From NCBI RefSeq assembly GCF_018732085.1, contig NZ_CP076103.1, positions 3,720,001 through 3,784,000 of the forward strand: 64,000 bases of DNA, in the 5' to 3' direction. Shown here in pieces: positions 44,438 through 52,428 of the stretch (the first letter of the stretch is position 1; each line of letters begins with the position of its first letter). The translations under genes were made by a program, and so were the position numbers. Below the pieces are notes generated by a model. It made no database searches, was not told the DNA's origin, and saw only the letters and a list, made by a program, of their open reading frames with translations. The DNA comes from Lysobacter capsici (GTDB lineage Bacteria > Pseudomonadota > Gammaproteobacteria > Xanthomonadales > Xanthomonadaceae).

Positions 44438-46528
44438 ATGCCGATACAGCATCGTCTTGCCCTCTCCATCGCTTTGGCGACCGCAGCCGCAACCTGTCCT
44501 GTCACGTCAGCTTTTGCCGTTACGCGTCACGAATCCACCCCAGACCCCCTGCCCGAGATCGAGCGCCTGCGTTCGGATCGGCAGTGGTTGGCTGCGCTGG
44601 CGCGCATCGAAAGTGCACAAACGCAGCGTCCGGACGACGAGCAACTGTACCGGCTGCAAGTCCTGACCCTGGCCGACCTGGGCGGCGCCGAGCGCGCCTG
44701 GGACCTCGCGCAGGCCCGGCCGAACTTGTTCAGCGAGGCCGAACGCCAGCGCCTGAGCTCGGACCGCCTGGCCCGCCGAGTGCTGTGGGGTACCCTGTTT
44801 CCGGAGAACGAAGCCCAGCGCCTGACCGAGATGCGCGACGCCCGCTGCATCCTCGAACAGCACCGCGCCCCCCAGACCCCGGCGCAGCAACAGGCCGACC
44901 TGCGCACGCGTTTCGACGAACTGGTGATGCTCAACCATCTCGAGCGCCACGCCGAGGTCGTACAGCGCTATCGCGCGCTGCAGGCCGAAAACATTCCACT
45001 GCCGATGTACGCATTGGCCAAGGTCGGCGCCTCGCTGCTCGCCGACAAGCATCCCGAGGAAGCCGCGAGCGTGCTCGAGCACGTCGTGCGCGAATGGCCC
45101 GACGACAACGACTCGCAGCTGCAATTGGCCTACGCCTACTCCGAAAGCGAGCGCTTCGACGACGCCTACGCGCAACTGGACAAGATCAAGGCCGCCGAGC
45201 CGGCGTTCGTGCGGGTCAAGGGCGCCAAGGAAAGCCACGAGAACTGGCGCCACTACGACGCCGACAGCCACCAGACCATGATCCGCCTGTACGGCGAAGA
45301 CACGGTCGGCGCGCAGCGGCGTCTTGAGGAAATGGCCGCGATCGGACCGAGCAACGCCGGCCTGCAGAGCGACCTGGGCGTGACCTATCAAAAGCGCGGC
45401 TGGATCGATCGCGCGCTCGAACGTTTCCAGATGGCCAGCACCATGGAGCCGACCAACGTCGGCGCGCGCGTCGGCCAGATCGGCGCGTACCTGGAACACG
45501 ACCGGGTCGACCTCGCCCGGCCGATCCACGACGAATTGCTGGCCAATCGCGCGCGCGACGTGCAGGTCAAGCAGATGGCCGAATCCTGGGACCAGCGCAT
45601 GGGCTGGCAATGGCTGATCGGCACCGCCGGCGGCCGCAGCGACGCGCGCGGCGGCGGCGCGACCGCCTCGCCGCTGGGCTCGCGCGACGCAGAACACCGT
45701 TTCGAAATCATGAGCCCGCTGATCCACGACCGCTGGCGCCTGACCGCGCATGCGCGCGACGCCTGGGCCGACTATCCCAACGGCGCGCTTGGCACCGACC
45801 GCGTCCACGACCGCCGCAGCGGCGTCGGCGGCCTGTACGCCTACGATCGCCTGACCGTCGGCTTCGGCGTCGACCGCGCCAACGATCGCTGGCTCGACCG
45901 CAGCGACCGCACCGGTTACTACCTCGATGCCGGCTGGCGCTTCAACGATCTGTGGCGCGGCACCGCGTCGTGGTATCGCGGCACGCCGGAGGCTTCGTTG
46001 CAGGCGCGCCGCGCCGGCATCGACGCCGACGCGCTGAGCCTGGGCCTGCGCTACACGCCGAGCGAACGCACCTCGCTGAGCGCGAGCGCGCAGCAACTGC
46101 GCTACAGCGACGACAACACCCGCACCGCGTTCGGCTTGAGCGGCGCGCAGCGTCTGTACACCCAGCCGCATCTGCTGATCGACGGCCTGGCCGATCTGGC
46201 GACCAGCCGCGCCAGCCGCCGCGACAGCGAGGTGCCCTACTTCAATCCCAGCCGCGACGCGTCGGTGAACCTGGGCCTGCGCATCGATCACTTGGCCTGG
46301 CGACGTTACGAGCGCCACTTCCGCCAGCGCCTGACCGTGCAGGCCGGGCCGTACTGGCAGCAGGGCTACGGCAGCTACTGGGTGCCGCAAGTGCGTTACG
46401 AACACGAGTGGCGTTTCGCCACCGGCCGCACGCTCGACTACGGCATCAACTGGTCGCGCCCCGTCTACGACGGCGTGCGCGAAGACCGGCTGGGCTTCGA
46501 TATGACTTTCCGTTGGGGTGAGCAATGA
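44438..46528 (+). CDS. pgaA: Poly-beta-1,6-GlcNAc outer-membrane export protein PgaA
   Basis: A 696-residue protein exporting the poly-GlcNAc biofilm polysaccharide through the outer membrane. The ATG at 44438 is chosen because it gives a proper signal peptide (cleaved near SAFA, residue about 27). A periplasmic TPR superhelix spans about residues 30-380, with repeats such as LQSDLGVTYQKRGWIDRALERFQMA. The C-terminal 300 residues alternate as strands of a 16-stranded-type barrel and end in the aromatic-terminated DMTFRW region. The stop overlaps the pgaB start (ATGA at 46525). First gene of the pga operon. Confidence 0.92.
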   Translation: MPIQHRLALSIALATAAATCPVTSAFAVTRHESTPDPLPEIERLRSDRQWLAALARIESAQTQRPDDEQLYRLQVLTLADLGGAERAWDLAQARPNLFSEAERQRLSSDRLARRVLWGTLFPENEAQRLTEMRDARCILEQHRAPQTPAQQQADLRTRFDELVMLNHLERHAEVVQRYRALQAENIPLPMYALAKVGASLLADKHPEEAASVLEHVVREWPDDNDSQLQLAYAYSESERFDDAYAQLDKIKAAEPAFVRVKGAKESHENWRHYDADSHQTMIRLYGEDTVGAQRRLEEMAAIGPSNAGLQSDLGVTYQKRGWIDRALERFQMASTMEPTNVGARVGQIGAYLEHDRVDLARPIHDELLANRARDVQVKQMAESWDQRMGWQWLIGTAGGRSDARGGGATASPLGSRDAEHRFEIMSPLIHDRWRLTAHARDAWADYPNGALGTDRVHDRRSGVGGLYAYDRLTVGFGVDRANDRWLDRSDRTGYYLDAGWRFNDLWRGTASWYRGTPEASLQARRAGIDADALSLGLRYTPSERTSLSASAQQLRYSDDNTRTAFGLSGAQRLYTQPHLLIDGLADLATSRASRRDSEVPYFNPSRDASVNLGLRIDHLAWRRYERHFRQRLTVQAGPYWQQGYGSYWVPQVRYEHEWRFATGRTLDYGINWSRPVYDGVREDRLGFDMTFRWGEQ

Positions 46529-48462
46529 GCGGTTTGACGGGCGGCGCGATGCGGCGCTGGATGATTTTTGTGTTGATGCTGGCGATGGCGAGCGTGGGTT
46601 CGGCCTGGGCCGCGGATGCCAGCACGACCGCGCAAGCGCCGGATATGACCCGGGTCGAGGTGGGCAACGGCGAACTGCTCGTGCTGAGCTACCACGACAT
46701 CCGCGACGACGTCGCGCGCAAGGGCGACCCCGACGCCTACGCGGTCAGCACCCAGAACTTCGCCGCGCACCTGGACTGGCTGTCCGGCCACGGCTATCGC
46801 CCGGTGCCGCTCAGCGACGTCATCGCCGCCTCGCGCGGCGGCAAGCCGCTGCCGCCCAAGGCCGTGCTGCTGACCTTCGACGACGGCCTGCGCAGCATCT
46901 ACACCCACGTCTTCCCGCTGCTGCGCGCCTACCGCTATCCGGCACTGATGGCGGTGGTGACCGGCTGGGTCGATCTGCCGCGCGGGCAGCAGGTCGACTA
47001 CGGCCCGCGCATGTTCACCCACGACGATTTCGTCACCTGGGACCAATTGCGCGAGATGCAGGCCTCGGGCCTGATCGAGATCGCCTCGCACAGCGACAAC
47101 CTGCACCGCGGCGTGACCTCCAACCCGCAGGGCAACACCATGCCCGCGGCGATCACCCGCGAATGGGACAGCAAGACGCAGCGTTACGAAACCGAAGCGC
47201 AGTACCTGGCGCGGGTGCGCAAGGACCTCACCGACAGCGCCGCCAAGATCAAGCGCGAACTCGGCATCGCGCCGCAGTCGGTGGTGTGGCCGTATGCGGC
47301 CTACAACAGCCAGACCAACGCGATCGCCGACCAGCTCGGCATGACCGTGACCTTCGACCTGGAAGGCCGCCACCAGAAGATCGGCGCCGACCTGCACGGG
47401 CTGGCGCGTTTGCTGATGTTCGACAACCCGACCGTCAACGACCTGGCCTATGAGCTGCGCCACGACGAAGAACTCGACGGCGTGCGCGCGCTGCAGATCG
47501 ACCTGGACTACGTGTACGACGCCGACCCGGCCCAGCAGGCGCGCAATCTCGACAAGCTGATCGAGCGGGTCAAGCAGATCGGCCCGAGCCACATCTTCCT
47601 GCAGGCCTTCGCCGATCCCGACGGCAACGGCTCGGCCGACGCGCTGTACTTCCCGAACCGGCACATGCCGATGCGCGCCGACCTGTACAACCGCGTCGCC
47701 TGGCAGCTCAAGACCCGCGCTCACGTCAAGGTGTTCGCGTGGTTGCCGGTGCTTGGTTACGAATTGCCCGACGCGGCCCTGCGCGATCGCCTGGCGATCA
47801 AGGCCAGCAATCCGAAGGAAACCTTCCGCCTCAATCCATTCGAGCCCGACACCCGCCGCATCGTCGCCGACATCTACGAAGACCTCGCGATCAGCGGCTA
47901 CACCGAAGGCCTGCTGTTCCACGACGACGCCTTGCTGCGCGAGGACGAACTGCGCGGCCAGGCGCCGGCCGATCCGGCCGCGCGCACCGCCGCGCTGATC
48001 GACTTCACCCAGGAACTCGCGCGCGCCGCCGGCAAGTGGCGGCCGAAACTGATCACCGTGCGCAACCTGTTCGCCGCGCCCGTGCTCGATCCCAAGAGCG
48101 AGGCCTGGTTCGCCCAGGACCTGGCCGCGTTCAACCGCGCCTACGACTACACCGCGGTGATGGCGATGCCGTGGATGGAGAACAGCCGCGATCCGCAGGC
48201 GTGGATGGATCATCTGGTCGCGCAGGTCAAACAGTCGCCGCGCGGCCTGGCGCGCACGATCTTCGAACTGCAGACGGTCGACTGGCGCCAGCGCGACAAA
48301 CCAATCCCGGCCGCGCGTCTGAAAGCCATGGCCCATCGCCTGCAGGCCGACGGTGCGCGCCACCTGGCCTGGTACCCGGACAACTTCATCGACGATCAGC
48401 CCTCGACCCGCGACGCGCGCGAAATCATGTCCGCGCGCGGCTTCCCCTACATCGAGCGCTGA
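46525..48462 (+). CDS. pgaB: Poly-beta-1,6-GlcNAc N-deacetylase PgaB
   Basis: A 645-residue periplasmic two-domain protein. The N-terminal CE4 deacetylase domain has SYHDIRDD, LLTFDDGLRSIY and IASHSDNLHRG with the metal and catalytic residues, and removes some acetyl groups needed for export. The C-terminal GH13-like domain (from about residue 310: VRALQIDLDYVYD, LLFHDDALL, AMPWMEN) binds or cleaves the deacetylated polymer. An N-terminal signal peptide ends in AWA without a lipobox Cys, unlike the E. coli lipoprotein. A start at 46549 would suit the signal peptide equally well. Overlaps pgaA by four bases. Confidence 0.94.
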   Translation: MSGLTGGAMRRWMIFVLMLAMASVGSAWAADASTTAQAPDMTRVEVGNGELLVLSYHDIRDDVARKGDPDAYAVSTQNFAAHLDWLSGHGYRPVPLSDVIAASRGGKPLPPKAVLLTFDDGLRSIYTHVFPLLRAYRYPALMAVVTGWVDLPRGQQVDYGPRMFTHDDFVTWDQLREMQASGLIEIASHSDNLHRGVTSNPQGNTMPAAITREWDSKTQRYETEAQYLARVRKDLTDSAAKIKRELGIAPQSVVWPYAAYNSQTNAIADQLGMTVTFDLEGRHQKIGADLHGLARLLMFDNPTVNDLAYELRHDEELDGVRALQIDLDYVYDADPAQQARNLDKLIERVKQIGPSHIFLQAFADPDGNGSADALYFPNRHMPMRADLYNRVAWQLKTRAHVKVFAWLPVLGYELPDAALRDRLAIKASNPKETFRLNPFEPDTRRIVADIYEDLAISGYTEGLLFHDDALLREDELRGQAPADPAARTAALIDFTQELARAAGKWRPKLITVRNLFAAPVLDPKSEAWFAQDLAAFNRAYDYTAVMAMPWMENSRDPQAWMDHLVAQVKQSPRGLARTIFELQTVDWRQRDKPIPAARLKAMAHRLQADGARHLAWYPDNFIDDQPSTRDAREIMSARGFPYIER

Positions 48463-48511
48463 GCGGCGCCCCCGCCGCCCAGCGCATCGGATCGATCGTC
48501 CCGAGACCGTC

Positions 48512-49771
48512 ATGAATCAAGCCGCCAGCCCGCTGCTCGCCTTGCTGTTCCAGTTCGCGTTCTTCTACCCGATCGTGATGTCGTTCTTCTGGATTTCCGG
48601 CGGGCTGTACTACTACTTCCGCCGCGAACGCGGTTCGCTGCCGCGGACCACGCCGCCGGCGATGGACGACGCGCCGTTCGTGTCGATCCTGATCCCGTGC
48701 CACAACGAAGGCGATCACGTCCACGAAACCATCGCCGCCGCGCTGGCCCAGCGCTATCCGCAGTTCGAAGTGATCGCGATCAACGACGGCAGCCGCGACG
48801 ACACCGGCGACAAGCTCAACCGCCTCGCCGCGCAGCACCCGCAACTGCGCGTGGTGCATCTGGACCGCAATCTCGGCAAGGCCAATGCGATGCGCATGGG
48901 CGCGCTCGCCGCGCGTTCGGAGTACTTGGTCTGCATCGACGGCGACGCGCTGCTCGACGAATACGCGACCCACTGGATGGTCTGGCACCTGTGCCAGGGC
49001 GCGCGGGTCGGCGCGGTCACCGGCAACCCGCGCATCCGCAACCGTTCGACCTTGCTCGGCCGCCTGCAGGTCGGCGAGTTCTCCTCGATCATCGGCATGA
49101 TCAAGCGCGCGCAGCGCGTGTACGGCCGCATCTTCACCGTGTCCGGAGTGATCTGCGCGTTCCGGCGCAGCGCCCTGCACCGGATCGGCTACTGGTCCGA
49201 CAGCATGGTCACGGAGGACATCGACATCAGCTGGCGCCTGCAGATGGACCACTGGGACATCCGCTACGAACCCAACGCGATGTGTTTCATCCTCATGCCC
49301 GAAACCCTCAAGGGCCTGTGGAAACAGCGCCTGCGCTGGGCCCAGGGCGGCGTCGAGGTGTTGATGCGCCACACTCGCGACCTGTTCTCGTGGCGCAAGC
49401 GCCGCATGTGGGTGGTGCTGGCCGAGTACGTGCTGAGCGTCATCTGGGCCTACACCATGGCCTTGATCATCGCCTTGTGGGCGATCGGCCTGTTCGTCGA
49501 ACTGCCGGTGCAGTTGCGCGTGACCACGCTGTTGCCGTCGTGGCACGGCGTGATCCTGGCGCTGATCTGCCTGCTGCAGTTCGCCGCCAGCATCATCATC
49601 GACCGCCGCTACGAAACCGGGGTGGGCCGCAACTACTACTGGATGATCTGGTACCCGATGGCGTACTGGCTGTTGAGCTTCGCGACCACGGTCACCGCCG
49701 TGCCCAAGGCGCTGCTCAAGCGCCGCGGCACCCGCGCGACCTGGGTCAGCCCGGATCGGGGCATCCGATGA
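48512..49771 (+). CDS. pgaC: Poly-beta-1,6-GlcNAc synthase PgaC
   Basis: A 419-residue inner-membrane family 2 glycosyltransferase polymerising UDP-GlcNAc. The start at 48512 puts one membrane helix first (FAFFYPIVMSFFWISGG), then the GT domain: SILIPCHNEGDHV, INDGSRDDTG, the DxD in CIDGDALLD, the acceptor site VTEDIDISWRLQ and the processive QRLRWAQGG motif. At least three C-terminal helices follow. The sequence is plainly PgaC/IcaA rather than cellulose or hyaluronan type. Its stop overlaps the pgaD start (ATGA). In other bacteria PgaC-PgaD assembly depends on cyclic di-GMP. Confidence 0.94.
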   Translation: MNQAASPLLALLFQFAFFYPIVMSFFWISGGLYYYFRRERGSLPRTTPPAMDDAPFVSILIPCHNEGDHVHETIAAALAQRYPQFEVIAINDGSRDDTGDKLNRLAAQHPQLRVVHLDRNLGKANAMRMGALAARSEYLVCIDGDALLDEYATHWMVWHLCQGARVGAVTGNPRIRNRSTLLGRLQVGEFSSIIGMIKRAQRVYGRIFTVSGVICAFRRSALHRIGYWSDSMVTEDIDISWRLQMDHWDIRYEPNAMCFILMPETLKGLWKQRLRWAQGGVEVLMRHTRDLFSWRKRRMWVVLAEYVLSVIWAYTMALIIALWAIGLFVELPVQLRVTTLLPSWHGVILALICLLQFAASIIIDRRYETGVGRNYYWMIWYPMAYWLLSFATTVTAVPKALLKRRGTRATWVSPDRGIR

Positions 49772-50982
49772 GTACGGATCAGATGAATACGGATATTCGC
49801 AATGCCGCCAGCGCAGGCGGCTCCGGCCGGCCGGTCAAGATCCATCCGAACGCGCACAAGCACGACTCGCGCCTGATCCAGAAACCCGGCGCGCAGCGCG
49901 CGCTGCCGCGCACGATGTGGGGCGTGATCACCGGCGCGTTCTGGCTGGCGTACCTGTATCTGTGGACGCCGGTGGTGACCCTGGTGATGTGGTTGCTCGG
50001 CATCCGCAGCGTCGCCTCGGAGTTGTACCTGCGCAAGCACGAAGTCGACCCGTTCCTGATGCTCGCCCTGCCCGCCACCGCCGGCGTGGTGGTCGCGCTG
50101 CTGCTGATCTGGGCCGAGTACAACCGCTGGCGCTTCGCCGCCAAGAGCAGCGAGCGGCGCGGGCAACAGCGCGAAGTGGGTCTGGAGGAAGTCGCACGCG
50201 GGCTCGGCGCCGATGCGCAGGTGGCGCAGGCGCTCAACGCCGGCCGCGTCAGCGTGCTGCACATGGACCCGAACCACGCCGTGCCGCTTTCGGTCACCGC
50301 GGTCACGCCCACCCTGCCCGCGCAGCCGTTCCCGCCGACCGCGCCGATGCCGCGCTTCACCCGTCAGGCCGCGCCCGGCAACGGCTGGATGGTGGTGCTG
50401 GCGCTGGCGACGATCGCGCTGGTGGTCGGCGTGTTGCTGCTGGTCTCGCAGGCCTACCGGCAGATGGAAAGCAGCGCGCCGATGCAGGATGTCGAGGGCA
50501 CGCCCGGCATCGACCGGCCCGCGTTGAGCGCCGAGCAACTCGCCGAGCAGACCCAGGCGATGGTGACGCGCCTGTCCGACGAACCGATCAAACTCGCCAG
50601 GGCGATCGCTGCGGCGGTGGAAAAAGCCGAAGCCGAGCGCGCCGACGCCGACGCCGACCGCGGGCGCAGCAAACCCCGCGCGAACGCCAAGCCCCTCGCC
50701 GCCAACGCCAAACCGCGCCCGCTGCCGGGATTCAGCCCGAAACCGCCGTACCCGCTGGAAGCGCAGCGTCATCGCGAAGGCGGCCTGGTGAAGTTGAAAG
50801 TGCAGGTATCGGCCGACGGCCGCGCGCTCAACGTCGCCATCGTCAAGCGCAGCGGCTACCGCGACCTAGACCGCGCCGCGGTCAACACCGTGCGCACCTG
50901 GCGTTTCGCGCCGGCGGTGCGCAACGGCAAGGCGATCGCCGCGGTGGTGATCGTGCCGGTGGAGTTCAAGCCACGGGACTGA
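49768..50982 (+). CDS. pgaD: PgaD fused to a TonB C-terminal domain
   Basis: A 404-residue protein; ordinary PgaD is about 140. Residues 30-170 match PgaD: RLIQKPGA, two membrane helices (about 50-77 and 96-116), the ELYLRKHEVDP loop, AEYNRWRF, and the cytoplasmic tail GLEEVARGLGADAQVAQAL. A Pro-rich linker then leads to a third helix (206-227), a charged coiled-coil-like and Pro/Lys stretch (255-318), and a TonB C-terminal domain (FSPKPPYPLEAQRHREGGLV, KLKVQVSADGRALNV, SGYRDLDRAA, WRFAPAVRNGK). The predicted topology places the TonB domain in the periplasm. PgaD normally helps PgaC respond to cyclic di-GMP. No exbB/exbD is nearby. The frame is continuous with no sign of an error. Confidence 0.9.
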   Translation: MSTDQMNTDIRNAASAGGSGRPVKIHPNAHKHDSRLIQKPGAQRALPRTMWGVITGAFWLAYLYLWTPVVTLVMWLLGIRSVASELYLRKHEVDPFLMLALPATAGVVVALLLIWAEYNRWRFAAKSSERRGQQREVGLEEVARGLGADAQVAQALNAGRVSVLHMDPNHAVPLSVTAVTPTLPAQPFPPTAPMPRFTRQAAPGNGWMVVLALATIALVVGVLLLVSQAYRQMESSAPMQDVEGTPGIDRPALSAEQLAEQTQAMVTRLSDEPIKLARAIAAAVEKAEAERADADADRGRSKPRANAKPLAANAKPRPLPGFSPKPPYPLEAQRHREGGLVKLKVQVSADGRALNVAIVKRSGYRDLDRAAVNTVRTWRFAPAVRNGKAIAAVVIVPVEFKPRD

Positions 50983-51051
50983 CCATAAATCCAACCACCA
51001 CACCAACCGAAGAAGCCCGAATCTCCAACTCGCCGCGTTACCGCACGCGTC

Positions 51052-51079
51052 AAAAGAAGGGGGCGACCGGCTCGCCCCC
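51052..51079 (-). terminator. Rho-independent terminator after beta-helix gene
   Basis: On the minus strand GGGGGCGA and TCGCCCCC form an eight-base stem with a five-base loop, followed by TTCTTTT. It begins ten bases after the stop at 51089. Confidence 0.85.
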
Positions 51080-51088
51080 ACCCCGCTC

Positions 51089-52300
51089 TCACGTGGTCAG
51101 ATTGCTCGCAACGTTCAAGTTGGTACCGCCGCTGCTGATGTTGGCCAGGGTGTTGGCCCGGACGGTATTGCCCACTGCGGTGACACTGTTCGGATTGGAC
51201 AGCAGGTTGACGCCATAACCGGCATTGCCGTTGATGCTGTTGCCGCTGAGCGTGGCGCCCACGCAAGCAGCGCCGAGCACCACGCCATCCGTGCATGCCG
51301 TGATCAGGTTACCGACGATGTTGACGTCGTCCGCCTCGCACTGGATGCCGACGTGGCCGTTGCCATAAATCTGGTTGCCAGTCACCACCACGCCAGCAGC
51401 GCCGCTGTCGAGGCGGATGCTCGCCGAGGTATTGGCCGAGAACCAGTTGACGCCGATGGAAATATTGTCGGCATAGTTGATGTAGATGCCGAACCCGCAC
51501 GAATCCAGGTCATTGAGATCGATCTTGTACGACAGCAGGGTCGACGCCTCGGTCGCGCCGGCGATGGAAACGCCAGCCGCCCCGCAGGCGAAGAACGTGT
51601 TCTGCCGGCAATACAAGCCTTCGCAATAATCCTGCACATCCAGACCAATGCCGGACGCGATGGTATAGAACTCGTTGTCGCGGACATGCAGGTCGATGCT
51701 GTGACTGGACGCAGTACCGGTCCAAAGCACGCCCTTGCCGTTCGGCGCGAAGTTTTCGCCGTCGTTGTTGATGATCTTGACGCGAATGGTGCGATGGCAC
51801 TTCACGCCGCCATAGAGCTTGTTGTTGCCGTAGAAGACGCAGCGTTCGACCCTGGCGTTGGTCACAAGATCCATGCTGACCGCATAGCCGCCCGTGGAAA
51901 CCACCGTTTTCTCGAAGGTCAGTCCGCGCACGTTGATGTTCGCCCGGGCGGTGACGCCGTCGCCGATTTCGATGTGGTTCGCGGTGGCCGAATCCGAGGA
52001 CAGGCCGGCGGAATGGCCGATAATGCCGATGTTGCTGCGGTTGACGCGGATCGGATTGGAGCCGAGGTAATAGCTGCCCGGCGGGAACACCAGTTCCATC
52101 AGCACATCGTCGGCGCGCGAAGCGATGGCGTCCTCGATGTAGTCGCGCAACGCAGTGGTATTGGTGGCCGCGCGAATACCGGCATGAAGCGCCACGGGAA
52201 TAAAATCCAGCACGGAAACGGACACGCCGTCGCCGTCCAGGCTCTGGCTTTGTTGCACCGAGCCCGGGGAACCGGACTCGGCGAATAGATTCGTAGTCAT
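51089..52300 (-). CDS. Right-handed parallel beta-helix protein without signal peptide
   Basis: A 403-residue protein, AGGAG ribosome site nine bases before its ATG. After a short polar leader comes a VSVLDFIPVALHAG... region and the FPPGSYYLGSNPIRV segment typical of the first turn of pectate-lyase-like and phage-tailspike helices. The remainder is a regular series of about 20-25-residue turns (GNQIYGNGHVGIQCEADDVNI, GNLITACTDGVVLG, GNSINGNAGYGVNLLS). There is no signal peptide and no obvious lyase catalytic cluster. A surface or particle-bound protein exported some other way, or a polysaccharide-binding/cleaving enzyme, is possible; role undetermined. Confidence 0.82.
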   Translation of the reverse strand: MTTNLFAESGSPGSVQQSQSLDGDGVSVSVLDFIPVALHAGIRAATNTTALRDYIEDAIASRADDVLMELVFPPGSYYLGSNPIRVNRSNIGIIGHSAGLSSDSATANHIEIGDGVTARANINVRGLTFEKTVVSTGGYAVSMDLVTNARVERCVFYGNNKLYGGVKCHRTIRVKIINNDGENFAPNGKGVLWTGTASSHSIDLHVRDNEFYTIASGIGLDVQDYCEGLYCRQNTFFACGAAGVSIAGATEASTLLSYKIDLNDLDSCGFGIYINYADNISIGVNWFSANTSASIRLDSGAAGVVVTGNQIYGNGHVGIQCEADDVNIVGNLITACTDGVVLGAACVGATLSGNSINGNAGYGVNLLSNPNSVTAVGNTVRANTLANISSGGTNLNVASNLTT

Positions 52301-52428
52301 TGCTCACTCTCCTGTTGGGCGTCATTGCCGTCGATAGAGTCGACATGCACGACTTTGCGCCCTGCATGCCGCAGAGAATGAGACGTTCACGCGAGGCCCC
52401 GAAGACCGCCGGCTGAGCGATCCGAACG

